Below the pieces are notes generated by a model. It searched no databases. It saw only the letters and a list, made by a program, of their open reading frames with translations, and was not told where the DNA came from. DNA of 64,000 bases from an uncultured Bacteroidales bacterium (GTDB taxonomy: Bacteria > Bacteroidota > Bacteroidia > Bacteroidales > Bacteroidaceae). Location: assembly GCA_902802265.1 (NCBI GenBank), contig CADCLN010000001.1, positions 1 to 64,000 of the forward strand, written 5' to 3'. Positions 1 through 8,276 of the stretch are shown here, piece by piece; the first letter of the stretch is position 1; each line of letters begins with the position of its first letter. The position numbers and the translations under genes were made by a program.

Positions 1-1
1 C

Positions 2-253
2 TACCTCTGCAATAACTCATCGGACAAAGCATGGGCAAGCGTCATTGCTGAATATGAATTGGCTGGCGAACACTCCGTCCACTACAACCTTCCACTCAGT
101 CAGCAGTCAGCTGTGGAGAAATACTTAGGCGTCAGACATTATCCCACGTATATCTTGTTTGATAAGGACGGTAATATGCTTCCAGGCGAGTTCAAGCCCT
201 ACGATATGGATGCACTGCGTAATAAAATTGAGGAATTGACGAACAAGAAGTGA
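2..253 (+). CDS. Thioredoxin-like protein, C-terminal part (cut by window edge)
   Basis: The reading frame is open from the window edge to the stop at 251-253, so only the last ~83 residues are present. The segment GVRHYPTYILFDKDGN is the cis-proline loop and following strand of the thioredoxin fold, as in TlpA/thiol-disulfide oxidoreductase families of Bacteroidetes. The catalytic CxxC would lie upstream and is not visible; a cysteine at residue 3 of the visible part is not that motif. The next gene starts one base after the stop, suggesting one transcript. The family assignment rests on this C-terminal pattern only. Confidence 0.75.
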   Translation, partial: YLCNNSSDKAWASVIAEYELAGEHSVHYNLPLSQQSAVEKYLGVRHYPTYILFDKDGNMLPGEFKPYDMDALRNKIEELTNKK

Positions 254-254
254 A

Positions 255-464
255 ATGAAAAAGCAAACCATCCTCGCCATCTTGCTCGCCTTCGTCTGGG
301 TGGCGGGGCAGGCGCAAGTGAGATGCAACGTCGTTGGCACAGTGGCCGAAGGGACAACGCCCATTGAACTGAGATTGTACCGCGACGGCGAAGACCCCAA
401 GAACAGTACATTGCGACCTAGACCCCCTCTAACTCCCCCTCTAGGGGGAGGACTTGGAGGATGA
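255..464 (+). pseudogene. Truncated exported protein (5' fragment), ended by a palindromic repeat
   Basis: The ORF starts one base after the preceding stop. It encodes a convincing signal peptide (MKKQTILAILLAFVWVAGQA) followed by ~30 residues (QVRCNVVGTVAEGT...) resembling the first strands of a DUF4369-type N-terminal domain, common in front of Bacteroidetes thioredoxins. From about base 418 the frame runs into a GC-rich palindromic intergenic repeat, giving a nonsense proline/glycine tail and a stop at 462-464. The next gene, on the other strand, ends at 467. The rest of the gene therefore appears deleted, with the repeat at the junction. The family guess is weak; the truncation itself is clear. 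Confidence 0.6.
423..460. repeat. GC-rich palindromic repeat between convergent genes
   Basis: CTCCCCCT (433-440) pairs with AGGGGGAG (443-450) around a 2-nt loop. Flanking CCTCTAA and TTGGAGG extend the symmetry imperfectly. It resembles the REP-like CCTCTAACTCCCCC elements scattered in Bacteroidales genomes (family recognition from memory). It may act as a bidirectional terminator for the genes converging here. Confidence 0.6.
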
Positions 465-466
465 AT

Positions 467-2062
467 TTACGACTGTTTCAGATACTCCGCCAACATCTCT
501 GCACAGCGTTCTCCGTCGATGGCGGCAGATACGATACCTCCGGCATAGCCAGCACCTTCGCCGCAGGGGAAGAGTCCCTGGATGCGGATGTGCTGAAGGG
601 TTTCGCGGTGGCGAAGGATGCGGACGGGGGCAGAGGTGCGTGTCTCCACGCCAATCAGTACGGCATCGTTGGTGAGGAATCCGTGCGACATCTTACCAAA
701 ATGCTTGAAGCCCTGCTGCAAACGGGAGGCAATGAACTGCGGCATCCAAAAGTGGATGGGTGTGCTGACGAGCCCTGGGGTGTAGGATGTGCTGGGCAGG
801 TCGTAACTGCCCTTGCCGTTAACAAAGTGTGCCATGCGCTGGGCGGGTGCTGTCTGCCGCATTCCGCCTTGCAGCCAAGCGGTGTATTCCAGACGTTCCT
901 GAAATTCGAGCATGGCAAGCGGTCCGCCTTTTGCTTCTATTTCTGGGACAGGCGGCAATCCTTTCAAAGACGGGTCGTCGAGGTCGGCCACATGGAGTTC
1001 CACCACCATGCCCGAATTGCTCCAGGGCGAGTTGCGCTGCGAGTTGCTCATGCCGTTGACCACGACTTGACGGGGTCCGCTGGCGGCAGGTACTACCGTG
1101 CCTCCTGGACACATGCAGAAACTATACACACCACGTCCCTCTACCTGCGTGACAAAGTTGTATTCGGCAGCAGGCAGGTATTTGCCGCGACCTTCGCCAC
1201 GATGATACTGTATCTGGTCAATCTTGTGGCTGGGATGTTCCAGACGTACACCCACGGCGAGGTCTTTTGCCTCTATCTCGATGCCTTCAGCGTGAAGGTA
1301 GCGATATACGTCGCGTGAACTGTGGCCCGTAGCCAAAATCACAGGGCCATAAAATTCCTTGTCGCCGCAGTTGATGCCTTCCACCTTGCCATCAGCGATG
1401 ATCAGCCGCCGCATTTTGGTCTGGAAATATACTTCACCGCCTTGGCGGAGGATGGTGTTGCGCATGGCTTCGATGATGCCAGGCAGTTTGTCGGTGCCCA
1501 GGTGGGGGTGCGCATCGGACAGAATGTTGGTGGAAGCTCCATGCTGACAGAACACGTTCAGAATCTTCTCCACGTTGCCACGTTTCTTGCTGCGTGTATA
1601 GAGTTTTCCGTCGGAGAATGCCCCTGCTCCACCCTCGCCAAAGGAGTAGTTGGATTCGGGGTCAACCTGATGGCTGCGACTGATCTGCGCGATGTCCTTG
1701 CGGCGGTCGTGCACGTTCTTTCCCCGCTCCACCACGACAGGGCGGATGCCCAGTTCTATGAGCCGCAGGGCGGCAAACAGTCCGCCTGGACCTGCTCCCA
1801 CGACGATGGCCTGCGGACGCCCCGCCACATTGGGGTAGTCTGTGTGCTGGTACTCATCGTCCTGTGGTTGTTCGTTCACATACATACGTACCTTCAGGTT
1901 CACATAGATAGTGCGCTGGCGGGCATCCACACTGCGTTTCAGCACACGCACTGCAGTCAGACTCTCAGGACTGACGGCATACTCCTTCGAGAGGTATTCC
2001 CGAATGCTTTGTTCATCCGCTGCCTGTTCGGGAAGAACACGAATTTGCAATTCTTTTATCAT
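467..2062 (-). CDS. FAD-dependent dehydrogenase (NAD(FAD)-utilizing, COG2509-like)
   Basis: 531 residues. An N-terminal ~80-residue ferredoxin-like region (MIKELQIRVLPEQ...) precedes a dinucleotide-binding motif GAGPGGLFAALRL at about residues 89-101. YSFGEGGAGAFSDGKLYTR follows, which is characteristic of this uncharacterised flavoprotein family, and a C-terminal FPCGEGAGYAGGIVSAAIDG closes the FAD site. The domain order and length match the family's usual ~520-560 residues. The protein is probably cytosolic and the substrate is unknown. The gene ends three bases after the truncated gene on the other strand. No clear -7 box was found upstream; a long nested palindrome at 2126-2232 lies between it and dnaX. 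Confidence 0.85.
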   Translation of the reverse strand: MIKELQIRVLPEQAADEQSIREYLSKEYAVSPESLTAVRVLKRSVDARQRTIYVNLKVRMYVNEQPQDDEYQHTDYPNVAGRPQAIVVGAGPGGLFAALRLIELGIRPVVVERGKNVHDRRKDIAQISRSHQVDPESNYSFGEGGAGAFSDGKLYTRSKKRGNVEKILNVFCQHGASTNILSDAHPHLGTDKLPGIIEAMRNTILRQGGEVYFQTKMRRLIIADGKVEGINCGDKEFYGPVILATGHSSRDVYRYLHAEGIEIEAKDLAVGVRLEHPSHKIDQIQYHRGEGRGKYLPAAEYNFVTQVEGRGVYSFCMCPGGTVVPAASGPRQVVVNGMSNSQRNSPWSNSGMVVELHVADLDDPSLKGLPPVPEIEAKGGPLAMLEFQERLEYTAWLQGGMRQTAPAQRMAHFVNGKGSYDLPSTSYTPGLVSTPIHFWMPQFIASRLQQGFKHFGKMSHGFLTNDAVLIGVETRTSAPVRILRHRETLQHIRIQGLFPCGEGAGYAGGIVSAAIDGERCAEMLAEYLKQS

Positions 2063-2125
2063 TTTTCTTCGTTTTGCTTGTTCTTTTTTACTATTCTAAG
2101 GAACAGGTGTTTGTTGTTTTTTTTA

Positions 2126-2232
2126 TTCTAAGGAATTTAGGAATTAAGGAAGGTCGATGCAGAGCATCGATAAAAATTGGCTACCGCCGAGCTAAAGGTT
2201 CCTAAGTTCCTAAGTCCCTAAATTCCTTAGAA
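2126..2232. repeat. Nested inverted repeat between divergent genes
   Basis: TTCTAAGGAATTTAGG (2126-2141) is the exact reverse complement of 2217-2232. The arms continue imperfectly inward, and a small hairpin TCGATGC-AGA-GCATCGA sits in the centre (about 2153-2169). The arm core TTCCTAAATTCCTTAGAA recurs at 18694-18711 and inside a coding region at 36823-36842, so this is a dispersed element. Here it separates two divergently transcribed genes, so it is not simply a terminator. Confidence 0.75.
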
Positions 2233-2336
2233 AAAAAAATACATATTCCATAGAGAAAAACGCTTTTTGTTACTTCCGAAAGTTGAATTTCTTGATTTTT
2301 TGTGCCAAAGTTAGTGAGTTTTTCCAAGAAAAGCAC

Positions 2337-2344
2337 TACCTTTG
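2337..2344 (+). promoter_or_regulatory. -7 box TACCTTTG for dnaX
   Basis: TACCTTTG followed by GC is an exact Bacteroidetes sigma-AB -7 element, 20 bp before the chosen dnaX ATG at 2365. No good TTTG -33 element is present at the expected distance. The short leader supports ATG 2365 over the in-frame GTG at 2302, which lies upstream of the promoter. Confidence 0.7.
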
Positions 2345-2364
2345 CGCAAATAAATGAATATTTC

Positions 2365-4176
2365 ATGGAAAACTATATCGTTTCTGCACGTAAATATCGC
2401 CCGATGACCTTCGACACGGTGGTGGGGCAGTCGGCTTTGACCACTACGCTGAAGAATGCCATCAGGAACGGGAAACTGGCTCATGCCTACCTGTTCTGCG
2501 GTCCGCGCGGCGTGGGTAAAACCACTTGCGCCCGCATTTTTGCCAAGACCATCAACTGCCTCCATCCGCTCGAAAACGGAGAGGCTTGCAATGAATGTGA
2601 ATCGTGCAAGGCTTTCAACGAACAGCGTTCATACAACATCCACGAACTGGATGCCGCTTCAAACAACTCTGTAGATGACATCCGCCAGCTGATTGAGCAA
2701 GTACGCATTCCGCCGCAGATAGGCAAGTATAAGGTGTTCATCATCGACGAGGTACACATGCTTTCCACACAGGCGTTCAATGCTTTTCTCAAGACATTGG
2801 AAGAACCGCCCCGCCATGCCATCTTCATCCTTGCCACGACGGAGAAGCACAAGCTCTTGGCTACCATCTTGAGCCGTTGTCAGATTTACGACTTCAACCG
2901 CATGGCTGTTGATGACATCGTCAGTCACCTCGCCCATGTGGCTGCCAAGGAAGGCATCAGTTGTGAACCCGCTGCGCTGAATGTGATAGCACAGAAAGCC
3001 GACGGAGGTATGCGCGACGCACTCTCCATCTTCGACCAGGTGGCAAGCTTCTGTCAAGGCAACATCACTTATCAGCAGACCATTGCCAATCTCAACGTAC
3101 TGGACAGCGACTACTATTTCCGCCTGACCGACTATTTCCTGGCATGTGGCAACGGATCGCCCCAAGCACCGAAGGTGGCACAGCAGGTCGTTTCGGAAAA
3201 CATCACGAACTGCATCCTGACACTGAACGAAATTCTGCAAAAGGGTTTCGACGGACAGCACTTCATCAACGGACTCGCCACACACCTGCGCAACCTGCTG
3301 ATGAGCCGCGACGCACAGACCGTGAAGCTCATCGAGGCAAGCGACGAAATTCGTCAGCGTTACCAACAGCAGGCACAGAGGTGCACACCGCGTTTCCTTT
3401 TCAACGCCATGCGCCTGTGCAACGACTGCGACCTGCAATACAAGCAGAGCCAAAACAAACGTCTGCTGGTGGAGCTGACCCTCATCGAAGTGGCACAGAC
3501 GGCACAGGGCGAAGATGTCCCTGGTTCGGGGCGTAGCCCTAAGAAGAAGATTAAACCCATATTTGCAGGAACAGCGCCCAAGGCTGCTGCGCCTGCCGCT
3601 GCAAAAGCAGCTCCTACACCTGCGCAAGAATCCTCCAACCTGGTACAGGAAAATACAGCTCCTGCCTACCAGCCTGCTCATCAAAGCGAACAACCAGCCC
3701 AGCGAATCGTGGGCAAGACGTTCTCTATCCGCAATGTCACAAAACCTGCTACCCAGCAACCAACCACCGCCACGGCTGCAGCCATCCCGACGGCATCTGC
3801 TACAACTACACTTCCACTCGAACTGCCATCGGTCGTCATCGTCTGGAAGGAGTTTATCGAACACCTGCCACAAGAGGACATCGCCATGGCACAGCGCATG
3901 AAAGGCATCGAACCAACCTTGCTGGAAGACCACCAGACGGTGGAAGTCATTGCCAACAACCAGATGGTAGAAAAGGAACTGAGCAGCATTTCGCCTCGCA
4001 TCGAGGGATACATGAATAAGCGCATCGAAGGTGGCAACCTGAAAATCGTAGTTCGTCTGCGCAAGACAACGGACAAGAAAGCCACCTACAGCAACAACGA
4101 ACAATTCAACATCATGTGTAAGGAAAACGAGGCTCTGCTCAAATTGCAAGAAGTATTCGGTCTGGAACTAACCTGA
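2365..4176 (+). CDS. dnaX: DNA polymerase III subunit gamma/tau
   Basis: Clamp-loader ATPase of the replisome, 603 residues from ATG 2365 (MENYIVSARKYRPMTFD, the canonical N-terminus). Walker A GPRGVGKT is at ~46-53. Four zinc-binding cysteines are at ~65, 75, 78 and 81. Walker B with FIIDEVHML is at ~122-131, and the SRC sensor motif is in TTEKHKLLATILSRCQIYDF. The middle of the C-terminal half (about residues 395-490) is an alanine/proline/threonine-rich linker, followed by a short conserved tail. The in-frame GTG start at 2302 was rejected because it precedes the -7 box. No programmed frameshift site was examined in detail. Confidence 0.96.
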   Translation: MENYIVSARKYRPMTFDTVVGQSALTTTLKNAIRNGKLAHAYLFCGPRGVGKTTCARIFAKTINCLHPLENGEACNECESCKAFNEQRSYNIHELDAASNNSVDDIRQLIEQVRIPPQIGKYKVFIIDEVHMLSTQAFNAFLKTLEEPPRHAIFILATTEKHKLLATILSRCQIYDFNRMAVDDIVSHLAHVAAKEGISCEPAALNVIAQKADGGMRDALSIFDQVASFCQGNITYQQTIANLNVLDSDYYFRLTDYFLACGNGSPQAPKVAQQVVSENITNCILTLNEILQKGFDGQHFINGLATHLRNLLMSRDAQTVKLIEASDEIRQRYQQQAQRCTPRFLFNAMRLCNDCDLQYKQSQNKRLLVELTLIEVAQTAQGEDVPGSGRSPKKKIKPIFAGTAPKAAAPAAAKAAPTPAQESSNLVQENTAPAYQPAHQSEQPAQRIVGKTFSIRNVTKPATQQPTTATAAAIPTASATTTLPLELPSVVIVWKEFIEHLPQEDIAMAQRMKGIEPTLLEDHQTVEVIANNQMVEKELSSISPRIEGYMNKRIEGGNLKIVVRLRKTTDKKATYSNNEQFNIMCKENEALLKLQEVFGLELT

Positions 4177-4220
4177 AATCCTATTTTTTCCTATTATCAA
4201 CACTAATTTTCAATTTTATT

Positions 4221-5375
4221 ATGGCACAGAGATTTATTCTCAACGAAGTTTCCTACTTCGGCGCTGGTGCTCGCAAAGAGCTGCCAGAAGTTATTAACCG
4301 CATGGGCTTTAAGAAAGCACTCGTCTGCAGCGACAAGGGCCTCATCAAGGTAGGCACCACCAAGATGGTGACCGACGTGCTCGATGCTGTGGGCTTCCCA
4401 TACGAAATCTATAGCGAAATCAAGCCCAACCCCACTGTGACCAACGTGAAGCAAGGTGTGGAAGCCTTCAAGAAAAGCGGTGCAGACTGCATCATCGCCA
4501 TCGGCGGCGGTTCGTCAATGGACACAGCCAAGGGCATCGGCATCGTGAGCAACAATCCAGAGTTCTCCGATGTTGTATCCCTCGAAGGCGTAGCCCCTAC
4601 GAAGAAAAAGTCCGTGCCCATCATCGCCCTGCCTACTACGGCTGGCACTGGAGCTGAAGTGACCATCAACTACGTCATCATCGATGAAGAACGTCAAGCA
4701 AAGATGGTCTGCGTTGACCCCAACGACATCCCCGCCGTAGCCATCGTTGACCCAGAACTGATGTACACCCTGCCCAAGGGACTGACTGCAGCCACAGGTA
4801 TGGACGCTCTGACACACGCCATCGAAGGCTACATCACCAAGGGCGCATGGGTAATGAGCGACATGTACGAACTGCAAGCCATCAAGATGATTGCCGAAAA
4901 CTTGCCATTGGCAGTGGAAGAACCTACCAACCCCGTAGGTCGTGAAGGCATGGCTCTGGCACAGTACATCGCTGCACAGGCTTTCTCCAACGTAGGTCTC
5001 GGACTGGTGCATGGCATGGCACACCCGATGGGATCGCTCCACGACATTCCACACGGCGTAGCCAACGCACTCCTTCTGCCACGCATCATGGAGTTCAACA
5101 TGCCGAAGTGCATCGAGAAGTTCGGCGTCATTGCACAGGCAATGGGTGTTGACACCACAGGCATGAGCAAGGAACAGGCCGCACAGGCAGCTGTTGACGC
5201 CGTGAAGGCACTCAGCATCCGTGTAGGCATTCCACAGCATCTGACCGAACTGAACATCACCGAAGCCGACATTCCAGCCCTGGCTGCACAGGCTATAGCC
5301 GATGTCTGCACACCAGGCAACCCACGCGACGTAACCGAAGCAGAAATCATCGAACTCTATAAGAGTGTACTGTAA
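4221..5375 (+). CDS. fucO: Lactaldehyde reductase (iron-containing alcohol dehydrogenase)
   Basis: 384 residues, essentially the length of E. coli FucO, and alignable by eye from MAQRFILNEVSYFGAGA onward. It reduces L-lactaldehyde to 1,2-propanediol, the fermentative end of L-fucose and L-rhamnose breakdown. GGGSSMDTAKG (~95-105) binds the nucleotide pyrophosphate. GMDALTHAIEG (~193-203) and HGMAHPMGSLHDIPHG (~262-277) carry the Asp/His metal ligands. It lies 44 bp after dnaX with no visible promoter of its own. It is followed after 6 bp by an exo-rhamnogalacturonan-lyase-like gene, so rhamnose-derived lactaldehyde is a sensible substrate (inference). Confidence 0.88.
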   Translation: MAQRFILNEVSYFGAGARKELPEVINRMGFKKALVCSDKGLIKVGTTKMVTDVLDAVGFPYEIYSEIKPNPTVTNVKQGVEAFKKSGADCIIAIGGGSSMDTAKGIGIVSNNPEFSDVVSLEGVAPTKKKSVPIIALPTTAGTGAEVTINYVIIDEERQAKMVCVDPNDIPAVAIVDPELMYTLPKGLTAATGMDALTHAIEGYITKGAWVMSDMYELQAIKMIAENLPLAVEEPTNPVGREGMALAQYIAAQAFSNVGLGLVHGMAHPMGSLHDIPHGVANALLLPRIMEFNMPKCIEKFGVIAQAMGVDTTGMSKEQAAQAAVDAVKALSIRVGIPQHLTELNITEADIPALAAQAIADVCTPGNPRDVTEAEIIELYKSVL

Positions 5376-5381
5376 ACTACA

Positions 5382-8276
5382 GTGAAAAAATTTTTATCAT
5401 TACTCTTTCTCATCCTCAGCACTATCGCCCAGGCTCAGACCTGGACGGTAGAAGCTGAGGATGCGTCTTCTTCAGTCACCTGGAAAGGGAACGAAGCAGA
5501 CATCGTCGCACCAAAAGGGCTGACACTCTGGTGCGATGAAAAGATGACGGGCAACACCATCATCGAATACGAAGCACAAATCACAAAAGACAAACACTTT
5601 CTCGACACACAGGGCAGACCACGCATTTCCGACCTCAACTGTTTCTGGATGGCAAACCGTCCGTTGGGGCGACAGGGCGCAAACTTCGTGGATCACTATG
5701 CCCTGCAAACTTACTACATGGGGTATGGAGGCAACTGGAACACCACAACGCGTTTCCGTCGCTACACAGGCGACAGCCGCGGCATCGACTCCGCACACTA
5801 CCGCCCCATCATCCTGAAAGAATACACCGACGCACAGCACCTGCTCCAGCCCAACCACTGGTACAAGATTCGGCTGGAACAAATCGACGGGCGCGTGCGT
5901 TATATCATAGATGGTGAATGCCTCGTAGATTATCTTGACCCCAAGCCTTTGACACAGGGCTACTTCGGTTTCCGCACCACCCTTGCCCACGCCAAACTCC
6001 GAAACTTCCGATACTCATGCAGCCATCCAGACGATGATCCCATCGTCCTCCGTTGGGTAGGCGACAAAGGCAGCGGGCCTGTCACCTTCGGCGTACCTTT
6101 CGACAAAGGCGAAGTGACCACATCCGACTTTACCTTAACGACAAACAAAGGCATCATACTGCCCCTTGACACCTGGAGGTTAGCGTCGTGGCAAGACGGC
6201 AGTGCAAAGTGGCAAGCCTTCACAGCCATTGTGCCCGAAGGCACCGACTCTGTGCTGCTCACAAAGAAACCATACCATCGACTAAAGATGGTGAAAGCAC
6301 TGCCCCCGAAGTCTTTCCCACCCTTCTACGTTACGCTGAACGGAGCCATTTGCCCCATCCTTTCCCACGAAGTCGAAGCCAAAGGCCACTTCCGCGAAGT
6401 CCACAAATACAAAGGCAAGAACTTCATCATCCGCACTTACCAGTATGCAGGCAGAGATGCCGGCACGAAGGAAATGAAACTCGTCCACACGCTGTTGGTC
6501 GATAGTGCCCTCAACCAACAAGGACTGCACGAACTCAGCATCCACTTCAAAGTGCCAATACATGGAAAGATGTATGAACGCTTTGCGAGCTTTCCAGGGG
6601 AAAGTATGACGAAAGAACATAATGACGCAAAAACACTCTCCGTCCAGCCCCTCATTGCTCGCCGCCCCATCAACCTCCAGCACATGGACTCCATCACACA
6701 GAGTATGCTGCGGAACATCGCACAATGGGACGACTTCCGCCTTTCACAACTCTCGCCTGGCGGTTACTCCATCCGTAAGCGAGCCACCCACCAGTCCCCC
6801 TGGATTGGCACCATTGAGGGGCACCGCTCCGCAGGCATAGTCACACTGGGCGACAGCACCTCGCAAACCACCTTCCGCCTCAAGGACTTCTGGCAAAGCT
6901 ACCCATCCACCCTGCTTGTAAGCGGCATGAGAAGCGACACCGCCACAGTGACCATCAGCCTCTATTCACCCGAAGCCGAAGCCTACAGCTTTGCACACTA
7001 CGACACCATCGCCCACACACTTGAAGCAGCCTACGAAGATGTGCAGCCTGGACTGAGCACAGCTTGGGGCATCGGACGCACAAGCACCATCCTGATTAAC
7101 GCCACAGAAGAACCACACCTTGTCTGCACACCCGAATATCTCCATCGCAAACGTGCCTTCGGCATCTGGAGCCTGCCCACCATAGAGAACAGCCAAGACA
7201 GCCTCATCGAACATTCGCTGGCAGACATCATGGACTTCTACGAAGCAGAAATCGACCGCCACGGTTGGTACGGCTACTTCAACTACGGCGACGTGATGCA
7301 TGCCTACGACGCTTCACGCGACGAATGGCGTTACGACGTGGGCGGCTTTGCCTGGGACAATACCGAACTGGGCACACCCTCCATGTTCTGGTACCAATTC
7401 CTGCGCACAGGCAACCCGCAGGTCTTCCGCATGGCAGAAGCCATGACGCGCCATTGCAGCGAAGTCGATACCTACCACCTCGGCCCCCACGCCGGACTGG
7501 GCAGCCGCCACAACGTAATCCACTGGGGCTGCGGAGCCAAGGAGTCACGCATCAGCGAAGCCTGGTGGAACCGCTTCTACTACTACCTCACCGCCGATGA
7601 ACGCACAGGCGACATCATGCACGAAGTACGCGATGCCGACACATTACTATATACACTCGACCCCATGCGCCTGGCAGAACCACGCAGCCTATACCCCTGC
7701 ACCGCCCCCGCACGTCTGCGCATCGGTCCCGACTGGCTGGGCTACGTCAGCAACTGGTTCACCGAGTGGGAAAGAAGCGAACCCTCTCCCCCGTCCGAAA
7801 AGGCAGAGAGTGTCTATCTCTCCAAAATCCTTGCCGGCATGAACTCCATCGCCGCCTTCCCCCACGGCTTCTTCGAAGGTCCCAAAGCACTGGGCTACGA
7901 CCCCGCCACAGGCATCATCACCAACGAATGTGACAGCAGCATCCAGAACACCAACCATCTGCTCGCCATCATGGGCGGTTTCGAACTGCTGAACGAATTG
8001 CAACAAAGCATCGACCACCCGCAGTTCTTTGCCCAGTGGCTCAACCACTGCAAAGACTACAAACAAAAAGCCCTCGAAATCAGCAAAAACAAATTCCGCA
8101 TTCCTCGCATCACAGCCTACGCCGCATGGCGGCTGGGCGATGAAAAACTGCGACAAATTGCCTGGAAAGACTTCTTCGACCGACGCCCCACCCTCCAAGG
8201 TGCCGACATAATTTGGACCAACGAAACTGCCGCATGGACACTTGACGCCATCTTCATAAAAGAAGTGCTCCGATAA
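5382..8276 (+). CDS. Exported exo-rhamnogalacturonan-lyase-like protein (PcRGLX/YetA family, PL26-like)
   Basis: 964 residues from a GTG start six bases after fucO, giving a clean signal peptide (MKKFLSLLFLILSTIAQA). Residues ~20-212 (WTVEAEDASSSVTWKGNEADI ... YFGFRTTLAHAKLRNFRYS) form a concanavalin-like module like DUF6250. From ~218 (IVLRWVGDKGSGPVTFGVPFDKGEV) it resembles the N-terminal RIFT-barrel of the PcRGLX/YetA family. A beta-sandwich follows and then a C-terminal alpha/alpha toroid (YGYFNYGDVMHAYDASRDEWRYDVGG ... ENTNHLL-type helices). The fungal reference protein releases disaccharides from rhamnogalacturonan I. The family call is from recalled sequence patterns; exact substrate specificity is not shown. 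Its stop overlaps the GH9 start by one base, so the two are probably cotranslated. Confidence 0.68.
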   Translation: MKKFLSLLFLILSTIAQAQTWTVEAEDASSSVTWKGNEADIVAPKGLTLWCDEKMTGNTIIEYEAQITKDKHFLDTQGRPRISDLNCFWMANRPLGRQGANFVDHYALQTYYMGYGGNWNTTTRFRRYTGDSRGIDSAHYRPIILKEYTDAQHLLQPNHWYKIRLEQIDGRVRYIIDGECLVDYLDPKPLTQGYFGFRTTLAHAKLRNFRYSCSHPDDDPIVLRWVGDKGSGPVTFGVPFDKGEVTTSDFTLTTNKGIILPLDTWRLASWQDGSAKWQAFTAIVPEGTDSVLLTKKPYHRLKMVKALPPKSFPPFYVTLNGAICPILSHEVEAKGHFREVHKYKGKNFIIRTYQYAGRDAGTKEMKLVHTLLVDSALNQQGLHELSIHFKVPIHGKMYERFASFPGESMTKEHNDAKTLSVQPLIARRPINLQHMDSITQSMLRNIAQWDDFRLSQLSPGGYSIRKRATHQSPWIGTIEGHRSAGIVTLGDSTSQTTFRLKDFWQSYPSTLLVSGMRSDTATVTISLYSPEAEAYSFAHYDTIAHTLEAAYEDVQPGLSTAWGIGRTSTILINATEEPHLVCTPEYLHRKRAFGIWSLPTIENSQDSLIEHSLADIMDFYEAEIDRHGWYGYFNYGDVMHAYDASRDEWRYDVGGFAWDNTELGTPSMFWYQFLRTGNPQVFRMAEAMTRHCSEVDTYHLGPHAGLGSRHNVIHWGCGAKESRISEAWWNRFYYYLTADERTGDIMHEVRDADTLLYTLDPMRLAEPRSLYPCTAPARLRIGPDWLGYVSNWFTEWERSEPSPPSEKAESVYLSKILAGMNSIAAFPHGFFEGPKALGYDPATGIITNECDSSIQNTNHLLAIMGGFELLNELQQSIDHPQFFAQWLNHCKDYKQKALEISKNKFRIPRITAYAAWRLGDEKLRQIAWKDFFDRRPTLQGADIIWTNETAAWTLDAIFIKEVLR

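Noticed and set aside
461..1318. 285-codon plus-strand frame opposite the FAD-dependent dehydrogenase
   Set aside because: The minus-strand protein has clear FAD-binding motifs. The plus-strand translation looks random and begins within the palindromic repeat.
2302..2364. GTG start for dnaX at 2302
   Set aside because: The start lies upstream of the -7 box TACCTTTG, and ATG 2365 gives the canonical dnaX N-terminus.
2659..4149. 496-codon open frame on the minus strand opposite dnaX
   Set aside because: It is antisense to an unmistakable dnaX, has no recognisable domain and no ribosome-binding or promoter signal. It is a shadow of codon bias, as are the long antisense frames at 24864-26159, 20496-21215 and 21459-22205.
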